Positions 39,946 through 49,119 of a DNA stretch of 64,000 bases are shown here, one piece after another. Location of the stretch: the NCBI GenBank assembly GCA_963722175.1, contig CAVRKA010000004.1, positions 930,001 through 994,000 on the forward strand, written 5' to 3'. Positions within the stretch are counted from its first letter, which is position 1, and every line of letters starts with the position of its first letter. The position numbers were made by a program, and so were the translations under genes. Below the pieces are notes generated by a model. It saw nothing but the letters and a program-made list of their open reading frames with translations, did no database searches and was not told where the DNA came from. The DNA is from WHSW01 sp963722175 (GTDB lineage: Bacteria; Actinomycetota; Thermoleophilia; Solirubrobacterales; 70-9).

Positions 39946-41982
39946 GTGCACAGGGATGAGAGCCGCGGGAGCGACCCGCTGAAGGTCGTCGTCGCGGTCG
40001 TCGCGATGCTGGTCCTCGCACTCCCCGCGGTCGCGTTCGCCCATCTCGAGCGTCCCTCCTACTGGCCTGACCCGCGGCCGGACAAGTCCGTGAACCCGCC
40101 GGCCGGCGGCGAGGTGCCGACGGCACGGTCGCTCGGCTCCGCGGTCACCGGCGAGGGCCCCGGCGAGGTCCGCGTCGTCTGCGTCGGCGACGACGGCAAG
40201 CGCTCGCTGGACATCCTCCAGGACTCGATCCGCAAGGCGAAGAAGAAGGGCTTCCGGATTCGGCCGAGCCAGCCCAAGAAGGAGCTCTCCGACAAGAAGG
40301 CTCGGAAGCTCGTGGACATCAACCTGGCGCTCGCCCAGCGCTGCAAGTACGACGAGATCCAGCCGGCCGTCCTCGACTCCGGCAACAACGACCGCGTCGT
40401 CGTGATGCCAGGGCACTACAAGGAGCCGACCTCCCGCAAGCAGCTCAAGAACGATCCCGCCTGCGCCTCCCTGACCCAGACGTCGACCGGCGGCGCCAAG
40501 ACGCCGAGCTACAAGTACCACGTCGAGTGTCCCAACGACCAGAACCTGATCCACATCGCGGGCCGCTCGGTGCCGGAGACCCCGCCACCGTCGCCGCCGC
40601 TCGCCGACCGCCACGGGATCCCCGACGAGGGCGAGTGCATCACCTGCAACTTCCAGCTCGAAGGCTCGGGCGTGAAGCCGGTCGACGTGATCATCGACGG
40701 CGGCACCGGCTACGACGGCAACGGGCCGGAGGCGAAGCCGAGCGGCTATGCGAAGGACGTGATCCTGCGGATCGACCGCGCCGACGGCTTCGTCGGGCGC
40801 AACTTCCTCGTCCGCGGGGCGCTCGAGCACGGGCTCTACGTCGAGGAGACGGACGGCTACCTGCTCGACAAGGTGAAGTTCTTCTGGGCGGCTGACTACG
40901 GCAACCTCACCTTCACGTCCGACCACGGCCTCTACAAGCGCTGCGATGGCTTCGGCTCGGGCGACTCGGTCGTCTATCCCGGCTCCGCCCCGGAGACCGG
41001 CGAGCAGGCCGACAAGTCGTTCTATCCCGACGCGCCGCGGATCAACACCGTGGTCAAGAAGTGCGACATGCGGGGCTCGGCGCTCGCCTACTCGGGCTCG
41101 ATGGGCAACGCGGTCCGGATCACGAAGAACCACATCTACGGCAACTCGACCGGGATCTCCAGCGACACGATCTCCGCCTCGGGGCACCCTGGCTTTCCCG
41201 CCGACAGCTCGGAGATCGACCACAACTACATCTACTCGAACAACCTCAACCTGTTCACCGGCGACAACCCCAAGCCGCCGGTCGAGCCGGTCGTCGGCGT
41301 GCCGATCGGCGCCGGGACGATCTGGCCCGGGATGAACAACGGCGAGTTCCACGACAACTGGGTCTTCGACAACTGGCGCTACGGCGCGCTGCTGCTGTCC
41401 ATCCCGGATTTCGTCGTCACTCCGGAGGGCGAGGTCGACGCGGGCGTCTCCTGTCCGACCGCCGGCACCTACTCGACCTCATGCAACAACACCTTCCATG
41501 ACAATCAGATGGGCCAGCGCCCGCCCGATTTCGAGTTCCCGAAGGCGCTTCAGCGCTTCAGCGTGCCGCACGCGACGCTCGCCGAGTCGATGCCCAACGG
41601 CGTCGACTTCTGGTGGGACGAGGCGCCGACGCTGGGCAACTGCTGGATCAACAACACCGGGTCCGACGGCACCGCGGCCAGCGTCACCGGCCCCGGGGCC
41701 GGCGAGCCGCCTGACGCGCTGGCCACCGACTGCGGGACCAGCCAAGGCCCCGGTGACAGCGTGAAGCTCGCGACGTTGGTGGACTGCTCGACCTGGTCGC
41801 GCGGCGACACGGGCGCCGACCACCCGGCGTGCCCGTGGTTCCAGATGCCGCCTCAACCCGGCTCTGCGGCCGCGAAGCGGGAGGCCCGCGAGGCCGCCGC
41901 GCAGGCGGAGCGCTACCTGCAGACCCCGGATGCGGCGAAGCTCCGTGAACATCTCGACGCAGCCGCGGCGTCGCAGCCATAG
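39946..41982 (+). CDS. Secreted right-handed beta-helix protein
   Basis: The 678-residue precursor has a signal-like segment (LKVVVAVVAMLVLALPAVAFA, about 12-32). The centre has repeated short strands typical of a right-handed parallel beta-helix: NFLVRGALEHGLYVEETDGY, VRITKNHIYGNSTGISSDTI, DHNYIYSNNLNLFTGDNP and EFHDNWVFDNWRYGALLLS. Such folds occur in pectate lyases, epimerases and structural surface proteins; no catalytic set is evident. The C-terminus is Ala-rich and helical. GTG 39946 is 7 nt after GAGAGGGG. It overlaps the next gene by 53 nt. Confidence 0.75.
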   Translation: MHRDESRGSDPLKVVVAVVAMLVLALPAVAFAHLERPSYWPDPRPDKSVNPPAGGEVPTARSLGSAVTGEGPGEVRVVCVGDDGKRSLDILQDSIRKAKKKGFRIRPSQPKKELSDKKARKLVDINLALAQRCKYDEIQPAVLDSGNNDRVVVMPGHYKEPTSRKQLKNDPACASLTQTSTGGAKTPSYKYHVECPNDQNLIHIAGRSVPETPPPSPPLADRHGIPDEGECITCNFQLEGSGVKPVDVIIDGGTGYDGNGPEAKPSGYAKDVILRIDRADGFVGRNFLVRGALEHGLYVEETDGYLLDKVKFFWAADYGNLTFTSDHGLYKRCDGFGSGDSVVYPGSAPETGEQADKSFYPDAPRINTVVKKCDMRGSALAYSGSMGNAVRITKNHIYGNSTGISSDTISASGHPGFPADSSEIDHNYIYSNNLNLFTGDNPKPPVEPVVGVPIGAGTIWPGMNNGEFHDNWVFDNWRYGALLLSIPDFVVTPEGEVDAGVSCPTAGTYSTSCNNTFHDNQMGQRPPDFEFPKALQRFSVPHATLAESMPNGVDFWWDEAPTLGNCWINNTGSDGTAASVTGPGAGEPPDALATDCGTSQGPGDSVKLATLVDCSTWSRGDTGADHPACPWFQMPPQPGSAAAKREAREAAAQAERYLQTPDAAKLREHLDAAAASQP

Positions 41983-42373
41983 GGGCCGGTTGCGCCGGAT
42001 CCTGCTCGTAGGGGTGGCGGCGGCCGCGCTCGCCGGCTGCGGCGACTCCGACGAAGCAACGACCGACGAACCGGTTCAGGGCGTCGGGGGTGTCCGGGTC
42101 GGCTCGATCTCCCAGCTCGCCCAGTGCCGCGATTGGGTCGCGGGCACCGAGGAGCAGCGACTTGCGACGATCGCCGACATCCGCAGCCAGATCAACACCG
42201 GCGACCCCGGGGTCGAGAACCCGGCGCTGAGCGACGAGCAGGCCTACGACGTGTTCGAGGGCGCCTGCCGGCACGCCTACGCTGCCGGGTTTCGGCTCTA
42301 CAAGCTCTACTTCCGGGCCTCGGCGTACGAGTCCCTGATCGACCCGGCCGGCGACGGAACCGGGACGGGGTGA
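41930..42373 (+). CDS. Putative lipoprotein
   Basis: The 147-residue product has a basic N-terminus, a hydrophobic core and lipobox LAGC (ILLVGVAAAALAGCGDSDE). The mature part contains four-helix-like segments (LAQCRDWVAGTEEQRLATIADIR, then YDVFEGACRHAYAAGF) with a conserved-looking Cys pair. It is not recognised. ATG 41930 lies in the end of the beta-helix gene; GTG 41945 is an alternative. The mce promoter region follows. Confidence 0.6.
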   Translation: MRRSSVNISTQPRRRSHRGRLRRILLVGVAAAALAGCGDSDEATTDEPVQGVGGVRVGSISQLAQCRDWVAGTEEQRLATIADIRSQINTGDPGVENPALSDEQAYDVFEGACRHAYAAGFRLYKLYFRASAYESLIDPAGDGTGTG

Positions 42374-42400
42374 CCCGTTGCGTTTGGACGGCTGCCGCGC

Positions 42401-42420
42401 TTAACGTGAACTCAACGTAA
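42401..42420 (+). promoter_or_regulatory. Direct-repeat operator candidate upstream of the mce cluster
   Basis: TTAACGTGA (42401-42409) and TCAACGTAA (42412-42420) repeat with an 11-bp period, one helical turn, 48 bp upstream of the -35 box. Tandem same-face repeats of this kind are typical of activator sites. The regulator is unknown. Confidence 0.4.
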
Positions 42421-42468
42421 GCGCCACGAAACCGGCATTCCAGAGCCCTTTTCGGGCACGGTTGTCCT

Positions 42469-42498
42469 TTGACACCCCGAGTCGGCGGTTGTTAGGTT
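42469..42498 (+). promoter_or_regulatory. Promoter of the mce operon
   Basis: A perfect -35 TTGACA (42469-42474), 18-nt spacer and -10 TAGGTT (42493-42498). The predicted start near 42505 leaves a leader of about 42 nt containing the palindrome CCGGGA-TT-TCCCGG. This is the best housekeeping-type promoter in the window and marks the start of the six-gene unit. Confidence 0.65.
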
Positions 42499-42546
42499 GC
42501 GGAAGCCCGGGATTTCCCGGCTGGTTAGGGGATTAGGAACGGAGAG

Positions 42547-44019
42547 TTGAGTAGCTCGTCGCTGAACGGCCGCATCGCGGCCCTGATCGCTTTGGTCATC
42601 GCGGTTCTCGCCGTCGTCGTCCTGATGGGCAACGGCGGCAGCTCGTACGAGGTCACGGCGGAGTTCGAGAACGCCGGCCAACTGGTCAAGGGCAACGAGG
42701 TCGTGGTCGGCGGGACCGCGGCCGGGACGGTGAAGGAGATCCAGCTCGGGCCCGAAGGCGAAGCCCTGGTCACCTTCTCCATCGACGACGACTACGCCCC
42801 GCTTCGCCGCGGCACGATCGCCACGGTCCGCTCGCCCTCGCTCTCGCAGATCGCCGGCCGCCAGGTCCAGCTCACCCTGCCGCCCGACTCGAGCGCCGGC
42901 GAGGAGATCGCCGACGGCGACACCCTGACCCAGGCAGAGACGGTCTCGGCCGTCGACCTCGACCAGCTCTTCAACACCCTGTCGCCGAAGACGATCAAGG
43001 ACTTCAAGCACGTGATCCAGGGCTTTGAGCTCTCCTATGAGGGCGTCGGCCCGCAGGCAAACCGCGGCCTCAAGTACTTGAACCCGCTGCTTTCGACCTC
43101 ACGCCGGGTCTTCTCCGAGCTCAACTCCGACCAGAGCGCGTTCGAGAACCTGATCGTCGACAGCTCGAAGCTCTCCGGGGCGCTCGCCGCCCGCGCCCCC
43201 GACATCTCGGCGCTGATCGGGAACCTGAACCGGATGATGAACGCGATCGGCGAGCGCAAGGAGCGCCTCGCGCTGGCGATCTCCCGGTTCCCCGACTTCA
43301 TGCGCAACGCGAACACGACCTTCGTCAACCTCAGAGCGGCGCTCTCGGACGTCGACCCGCTCGTCGACGCCTCGAAGCCGGTCGCCGAAGAGCTTCGCCC
43401 CTTCCTCGCCAAGCTCCGCGCCGCGGCCGCCGACGCGGTGCCGACGGTGATCGATCTCGACGCGATCATCAAAAAGCCCGGCGCCGCCAACGACCTCGTC
43501 GAGCTGACCGGGCTCGCCCCCGCGCTTGCCAAGGCGGGCGTCGGAAGCGGCTCTCCCGACTGCGGCCCCGGCCCCGCCGACCCCGAGGACCTGAAGGTCG
43601 CCGCCGACGACGACTTCACCCAGGGCGCCTTCGGCGAGGCGGTCTGCTCGCTTGACAACGGCGAGCTCAACCTCGCCTTCTTCCGCGCCTACACCCCCGA
43701 GCTGGTCGGCTGGTTCGACGACTTCGGGCACTCCGGCTACGTGGACGCGATCTCCGGGATCGGCCGGGTCAGCACCTCGCTCAACGCCTTCACGATCTCC
43801 GGCCCCGGCGGCGCCCCCGACCTCACCGACCCGCTCACCCCCGCCGAGCTCGAGGCCTCCCTCGACACCGGCAACACCCGCCGCTGCCCGGGCGGCAACG
43901 AGCACCCGGTCACCGACATCGACCCCTCCGACACCTCGGTCCCGTTCACCGACGGCGGCGCGCTCGACGATGGCCGGGCCGGCGACTGCGACCCCAGCCA
44001 GACGGCTCCCGGTTCATGA
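42547..44019 (+). CDS. MCE/MlaD-family protein 1 of 6
   Basis: The 490-residue protein has one N-terminal helix (IAALIALVIAVLAVVVLMG, about 10-28). The MCE domain follows (SYEVTAEFENAGQLVKGNEVVVGGTAAGTV, about 33-62; continuing to about 115), then a long helical region (about 130-310) and an extracytoplasmic tail with Cys residues. MCE proteins form hexameric rings or tubes that carry lipids between membranes. TTG 42547 is used. The gene leads a cluster of six and ends in an ATGA overlap with the next. Confidence 0.88.
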   Translation: MSSSSLNGRIAALIALVIAVLAVVVLMGNGGSSYEVTAEFENAGQLVKGNEVVVGGTAAGTVKEIQLGPEGEALVTFSIDDDYAPLRRGTIATVRSPSLSQIAGRQVQLTLPPDSSAGEEIADGDTLTQAETVSAVDLDQLFNTLSPKTIKDFKHVIQGFELSYEGVGPQANRGLKYLNPLLSTSRRVFSELNSDQSAFENLIVDSSKLSGALAARAPDISALIGNLNRMMNAIGERKERLALAISRFPDFMRNANTTFVNLRAALSDVDPLVDASKPVAEELRPFLAKLRAAAADAVPTVIDLDAIIKKPGAANDLVELTGLAPALAKAGVGSGSPDCGPGPADPEDLKVAADDDFTQGAFGEAVCSLDNGELNLAFFRAYTPELVGWFDDFGHSGYVDAISGIGRVSTSLNAFTISGPGGAPDLTDPLTPAELEASLDTGNTRRCPGGNEHPVTDIDPSDTSVPFTDGGALDDGRAGDCDPSQTAPGS

Positions 44020-45815
44020 GACGGCTGGCCCTGATCTGCGCCCTGATCGTCACCCCGGTGATCGGCCTCGCCGCGACCGCCGGCGCCGACGACACGCACA
44101 CCTACGAGATCGAGATGTACAACGCCTTCGGCATCGTCGAGGGCTCGCAGGTGCGGATCGCGGGCGTCAACACGGGGACCGTCACGGGGCTCGACATCAA
44201 CGCCGCCAAGCGGGCGATCGTCACCGTCGAGCTCTCGGGCGAGCTCGGCGAGCTCGGGACCGAGACCAAGTGCTCGTCCGAGCCCCAGTCGCTGATCGCC
44301 GAGTACTTCATCTCCTGCGAGCCCGCCGGGCCGCCGATCGACGAGGACGATGACGTGGACGATCCGCAGCCGGACATCCCGGCGAGCCGGGTGGCGCAGA
44401 CGGTCCAGAACGACCTCGTCCAGAACACGCTGCGGCTGCCGTTCCGGGAGCGCCTGACGCTGATCATCAACGAGTTCGGCACGGCGCTGGCGGGCGACCC
44501 GGACAGCCTCAACGAGGCCGTTCGCCTCGGCGCCCCGGCCCTCACCCAGCTGCGCAAGGTGACCCAGATCCTCGCCAGCCAGAACACGATCATCCGCGAC
44601 CTGAACGCGAACTCCGACGAGGTGATCGGCCGCCTCGCCGCCCGTCGCGACGACGTGGTCCGGTTCATCCGCGAGGCTCGCGACACCGCGGAGATCTCGG
44701 TCTCGCGGCGCGAGGACCTGTCGCGCAACTTCGAGATCCTCGACGACTTCCTCGCCGAGCTGCGCCCGACCCTGGTCGAGCTCGACAACCTGGCGGTCGA
44801 GCAGACCCCGCTGCTCACGGACCTGCGCGCCGCCGCCCCGGGCCTCAATCGCCTCGCCGTCAACCTGCCGCCGTTCAACAGCGCCAGCGAGGCGTCGCTG
44901 GCCAGCCTCGGCAGCGCGTCCGCGGTGGGCGAGCAGGCGCTGCGCCGCGGCGCCGACGAGATCGCCCAGCTCGGCGAGGCGGGCAAGAACGCGCCGGCGA
45001 CCGCGGAGATCCTGTCCGACTTCCTCCGCGACATCGACGACCCGCGCCGCGCGGTGGAGATCGACGATCGCGTGCCGGCCGACACCGGCCGCGACAACCC
45101 GCAGCCCGGGCAGAAGGACACCAGGGGCTACACCGGGCTGGAGGGCCTCCTCAACTACGTCTACTACCAGGCTGGTTCGCTCAACCAGTACGACCAGATC
45201 GGTCACATGCTCCACTTCAGCCTCTACAACGTCAACAACGGTCCATGCGGGAGCTTCTCCAGCGGCCGCGACCCGGAGACCGGCGAGCCCGGCGTCCCCG
45301 CTGAGGACGGCGGCACCACGACCAACATCCTCGAGACCGACAACTGCGTCTCCTGGCTCGGGCCGAACCAGCCCGGGATCAACGAGCCCGACAGGCTGCC
45401 GCCCTACGACCCGTCCGTGTGCCCGAACGGCACCGAGCCGCCCGCCGCGGAGAGCCTCTGCAGCCCGAGCGGCTCGGCGCGTCACGACGCCCGTGCGGGT
45501 GGCGACTCGGCGAGCGGCGGCCGGGGCGAGGGCGGCACCGAGCAGAACGGCGGCGGTAGCGACACCGGCGGGAACGCGGGCGGCGGAGCCCCGGCACCCG
45601 AGGCCCCCGGCGGCCCGGTCCCCGACGACATTCTCGACCAGATCCTCGACCTGCCGCCCGAGGCGCTCGACCAGCTGCCCGAGGGTCTGCAGGACGAGCT
45701 CGGCGGGGCGCTCAACCAGACCGGCCAGAACGGCGGCGGCGGCGCGGACGCGGGCCCGGCGGCCGGCGGCGGCGGCGCGGCCGAAGACCTCCTCGACTTC
45801 CTGTTCTCGAGCTGA
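44016..45815 (+). CDS. MCE/MlaD-family protein 2 of 6
   Basis: The 599-residue protein has a signal-like N-terminus (LALICALIVTPVIGLAATAGA, about 4-24), then the MCE core (YEIEMYNAFGIVEGSQVRIAGVNTGTV, about 30-56) and a helical middle (about 130-360). After the helices comes a Cys-containing segment, then a Gly-rich linker and a short helix. The N-terminus may be cleaved, unlike the anchored members, so this subunit may be released or a lipid-free ring member. Start ATG 44016 overlaps the stop of protein 1; the stop overlaps the start of protein 3. Confidence 0.87.
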   Translation: MRRLALICALIVTPVIGLAATAGADDTHTYEIEMYNAFGIVEGSQVRIAGVNTGTVTGLDINAAKRAIVTVELSGELGELGTETKCSSEPQSLIAEYFISCEPAGPPIDEDDDVDDPQPDIPASRVAQTVQNDLVQNTLRLPFRERLTLIINEFGTALAGDPDSLNEAVRLGAPALTQLRKVTQILASQNTIIRDLNANSDEVIGRLAARRDDVVRFIREARDTAEISVSRREDLSRNFEILDDFLAELRPTLVELDNLAVEQTPLLTDLRAAAPGLNRLAVNLPPFNSASEASLASLGSASAVGEQALRRGADEIAQLGEAGKNAPATAEILSDFLRDIDDPRRAVEIDDRVPADTGRDNPQPGQKDTRGYTGLEGLLNYVYYQAGSLNQYDQIGHMLHFSLYNVNNGPCGSFSSGRDPETGEPGVPAEDGGTTTNILETDNCVSWLGPNQPGINEPDRLPPYDPSVCPNGTEPPAAESLCSPSGSARHDARAGGDSASGGRGEGGTEQNGGGSDTGGNAGGGAPAPEAPGGPVPDDILDQILDLPPEALDQLPEGLQDELGGALNQTGQNGGGGADAGPAAGGGGAAEDLLDFLFSS

Positions 45816-47482
45816 TGAGGGGCCGGAGCTCAAGCATCACAGCCTCGCCGACGATGGTCGGCGCGGTGACGACGCTGATCGTGATCGTCGCCGTCTTCCT
45901 CGCCTACAACGCGAACGCAGGGCTGCCATTCGTGCCCGTGTACCGGGTCTCGGTCGAGATCCCGGACGCCGCGCGACTGACCAACAACAACGAGATCAGG
46001 ATCGGTGGTCACCGGGTCGGCGTCGTCGAATCGATCGACGCGATCCAGAACCCGGGGGCGAGCGCGACCGCGCAGACGAGCGGCGGGAGCGAGGCCGCCG
46101 GGAGCACGCAGGGCGCGGTCGCGAGGCTGAACCTGAAGCTCGAGAAGACCGCCGAGCCACTCCCACAGGACTCGGTCTTCCGCGTTCGCTACCGGTCCTC
46201 GTTCGGGCTCAAGTACCTGGAGATCATCCGGGGCGAGGGGGAGCCAGCGCCGGAGGGCTTCACCTTCGACGGGCTCGACGACGCGACCGACAGGGCGACG
46301 GCATGCTTCCTGCCCGGCGATCCGCGCTTCGCAAGCACCGAGAACTCGAAGAACGGCTGCTTCCAGCCGCAGACCGAGTTCGACGACATCGGCAACACCT
46401 TCGACATCCAGACGCGGACCAACGCGCGCACCAACCTGCTCGGGTTCGGCAACGCGTTCGCGGGCCGCGGCACGTCGCTGAACGACGCGATCACCAGCCT
46501 CGAGCCGCTGTTCCGCGGCCTGAAGCCGGTCACCCACGTGCTCACCGAGCCGGACACCCAGCTCCGTCGCTTCTTCCCGGAGCTCGGCGACGCGGCGCGG
46601 ATCGTCGCCCCCGTGGCGATCGAGCAGGCCGACTTCTTCACCAAGGCCGGGATCGCCTTCGCCGCGATCTCCTCCGACCCGACCGCGCTCCAGGAGACGA
46701 TCAGCGAGGGACCGCCAACCCTGGAGACCGGGATCGAACTGCTCCCGCGCCAGCGCCCGTTCCTGCGCGAGTTCGCGCTCCTGAGCCGGGAGCTGCGGCC
46801 GGGGGTCAACGACCTGAGGGCGACGCTGCCGGTGCTCAACGAGGCGATCGACGTCGGCACCCCGGTGCTGAGGCGCTCGCCGTCGACCAACGAGAAGCTC
46901 GAGGGCGCGCTGCGCTCACTCAACCAGCTCGTCTCGCAGCCGACCACCAAGGTCAGCCTGCAGCGGCTCGAGGAGACGTTCGACCTCGCCAAGCCGCTGG
47001 CCAAGTGGGTGGCGCCCGCGCAGACGGTCTGCAACTACTGGAACTACTTCTGGAACTACCTCGCGAACGGTCTCTCCGACCGTGACCAGGTCGGCTTCGC
47101 CTTCCGGCAGATGCTGACCGGCTTCCCGGAGTCCTTCGAGGTCGAGTCCGCGGCAACCGCCTACGCCGGCATCCAGGCGAGCGGCCGCCAGTCGGCGGCG
47201 CTCGGCGGCAAGTTCGAGCCCTACGAGATCCCGATCCTCAACGCCCATGCGTATCAGCCCACCGGCCAGCGCAACGCCGACTGCCAGGGCGGCCAGTTCG
47301 GCTACGCGCTCGGCCAGGGGCTGGTGCCGGGCCAGGACCCGAGCAACCCGGCCTATGGCGTCTCCGACCTGCCGGGCTCGCGCGGGCCGACCACCCTGTT
47401 CAACAACGACGACGGCGAGCGCGAGCTCCGCGACACGCGGATCGCCTCGCGCGCGCCGGAGACCTGGGGGAACGGCAAGTGA
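45815..47482 (+). CDS. MCE/MlaD-family protein 3 of 6
   Basis: The 555-residue protein has an anchor helix (MVGAVTTLIVIVAVFLAYNA, about 14-33) and an MCE domain (YRVSVEIPDAARLTNNNEIRIGGHRVGVV, about 43-71). The domain is interrupted by a Ser/Gly/Ala-rich insert of roughly 25 residues (about 76-100) before the final strands (FRVRYRSSFGLKYLEI). A long helical region follows. The insert lies where the pore-lining loop of MCE domains is expected. ATG 45815 overlaps the previous stop; the GTGA at its end starts protein 4. Confidence 0.87.
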   Translation: MRGRSSSITASPTMVGAVTTLIVIVAVFLAYNANAGLPFVPVYRVSVEIPDAARLTNNNEIRIGGHRVGVVESIDAIQNPGASATAQTSGGSEAAGSTQGAVARLNLKLEKTAEPLPQDSVFRVRYRSSFGLKYLEIIRGEGEPAPEGFTFDGLDDATDRATACFLPGDPRFASTENSKNGCFQPQTEFDDIGNTFDIQTRTNARTNLLGFGNAFAGRGTSLNDAITSLEPLFRGLKPVTHVLTEPDTQLRRFFPELGDAARIVAPVAIEQADFFTKAGIAFAAISSDPTALQETISEGPPTLETGIELLPRQRPFLREFALLSRELRPGVNDLRATLPVLNEAIDVGTPVLRRSPSTNEKLEGALRSLNQLVSQPTTKVSLQRLEETFDLAKPLAKWVAPAQTVCNYWNYFWNYLANGLSDRDQVGFAFRQMLTGFPESFEVESAATAYAGIQASGRQSAALGGKFEPYEIPILNAHAYQPTGQRNADCQGGQFGYALGQGLVPGQDPSNPAYGVSDLPGSRGPTTLFNNDDGERELRDTRIASRAPETWGNGK

Positions 47483-49119
47483 GGGCGAACCACTCCTCCC
47501 GCCTGCCCAGCTGGGCGATCGGCCTCGTGCTCGTGGTCGTGATCGCGATCGCTTCGGTGCTCGCCTTCACGAAGCAGCTGCCGTGGGGCGACGCCTACGA
47601 GGTCCGCGCCGTGTTCGAGTCGTCGCAGAACCTGCGCACGGACTCGCCGGTCCGGATCGCCGGCGTCAACGTCGGCAAGGTGACCAAGGTCGAGCCGCTG
47701 ACCAGTGCCGAGAGCGAGGAGGTGACCGCGCAGACCGGCGACGGCGAGCAGCCCCCAACGACCGGCGAGGCGCCGGTCCAGCAGGCGGCGCTGGTGACGA
47801 TGGAGCTCAACGAGGACGCCCTGCCGCTGCATCAGGACGCCACCTTCAAGCTGCGCCCGCGGCTCTTCCTGGAGGGCAACTACTTCGTCGACATGGAGCC
47901 CGGAAGCCCCAACGCAGCGGTCACCGACGACGGCTACACCTACCCGGTCAACCAGACCGCGTACTCGGTCCAGCTCGACGAGATCCTGACCACGTTGCAG
48001 GGCGACGTCCGCTCCGACCTGCAGGTCTTCCTCGATCAGCTCGGCAACGCGTTCATCAAGTACGGTGGCGCCGAAGGCTTCCGCGAGCTCTACCGGACCT
48101 CGGCGCCGGCCGGCAAGTACACCTCGCAGGTCAACCAGGCCGTCCTCGGGACCGAGCCCGGCGACCTGACCGGCCTGATCCGCGGCCTCGACCGCGTCGT
48201 CCGCGGGCTCGGCCGCAACGAGGCGACGCTGCAGGACCTGGTCACCAACTTCCGCACCTTCGCCGGCTCGTTCGCCGCCGAGGATGTCGCCCTCGGCCAG
48301 GCGATCGAGGAGCTCCCGAACACGCTCGAGGCGGCGCGGCCGGCGTTCGCCAACCTGAACGCGTCGTTCCCGGCCCTGCGGGCGTTCGCCCGCGAGGCGC
48401 TGCCGGGTACGCGCTCGGCCCCGGAGACACTGCGCGCGGCGATCCCCTTCGTCGAGCAGGTCCGCAAGCTGGTCTCCGAGCAGGAGCTCCGCGGGCTGGT
48501 CGCCGACCTGCGCCCCACGATCCCGGAGCTCGCCGAGCTCTCGCAGCGGACGGTGGGGTTCCTGAACCAGTCGCGGGCGCTCGCCTCGTGCTTCAACGAG
48601 GTGGTCATCCCGTGGGCAAACGACACGGTCAACCCGGTCGATCCGGGCAACCAGTACCCGCATGAGCCCGCCGGGCGTGTGTTCGAGGAGACCGGCTACG
48701 GGCTCACCGGGATCGCCTCGGAGAGCCGCTCGGGCGACGCCAACGGCCAGTACATCCGCGTCCAGGCCGGCGGCGGCACGAACACGGTCAAGCTCCCGAA
48801 CGCGATCCCGAGCTTCAACGGGATCGGGCTCCAGGACGCGGTCGGCCTGACGCCGTTCCCGATCCTCGGCTCGATGCCGAACATCGAGGACTCGCTGAAG
48901 ACGCCGTTCAAGCCGAACAGACCGTGCGAGACCCAGGAGCCGCCGAACCTCGGTGCCGGCGTCGGCCCGGCGCCGGAGTCGGCCGGCACCGCCTCGCAGC
49001 CGGACGCGGCCTCGTTGCTCGCCGACCTGCCGGCGAGACAGATCGAGAAGGCCGCGCTGTCGATGGGCCTTCCGCCCGAGGCGGCGGAGCAGGTCTCGAG
49101 GCTGGGAGCGGACGGCTGA
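47479..49119 (+). CDS. MCE/MlaD-family protein 4 of 6
   Basis: The 546-residue protein has an anchor helix (WAIGLVLVVVIAIASVLAF, about 12-30). The MCE domain (YEVRAVFESSQNLRTDSPVRIAGVNVGKV, about 40-68) also carries an insert (TSAESEEVTAQTGDGEQPP, about 75-93) before FKLRPRLFLEGNYFVDM. The helical region runs to about 370. The tail contains the repeated LPARQIEKAALSMGLPPEAA helix. GTG 47479 overlaps the previous stop; TGATG joins protein 5. Confidence 0.87.
   Translation: MRANHSSRLPSWAIGLVLVVVIAIASVLAFTKQLPWGDAYEVRAVFESSQNLRTDSPVRIAGVNVGKVTKVEPLTSAESEEVTAQTGDGEQPPTTGEAPVQQAALVTMELNEDALPLHQDATFKLRPRLFLEGNYFVDMEPGSPNAAVTDDGYTYPVNQTAYSVQLDEILTTLQGDVRSDLQVFLDQLGNAFIKYGGAEGFRELYRTSAPAGKYTSQVNQAVLGTEPGDLTGLIRGLDRVVRGLGRNEATLQDLVTNFRTFAGSFAAEDVALGQAIEELPNTLEAARPAFANLNASFPALRAFAREALPGTRSAPETLRAAIPFVEQVRKLVSEQELRGLVADLRPTIPELAELSQRTVGFLNQSRALASCFNEVVIPWANDTVNPVDPGNQYPHEPAGRVFEETGYGLTGIASESRSGDANGQYIRVQAGGGTNTVKLPNAIPSFNGIGLQDAVGLTPFPILGSMPNIEDSLKTPFKPNRPCETQEPPNLGAGVGPAPESAGTASQPDAASLLADLPARQIEKAALSMGLPPEAAEQVSRLGADG

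Noticed and set aside
43737..45833. 698-codon reverse-strand frame in the mce cluster
   Set aside because: It is antisense to two MCE proteins that are required by the overlap pattern of the operon.
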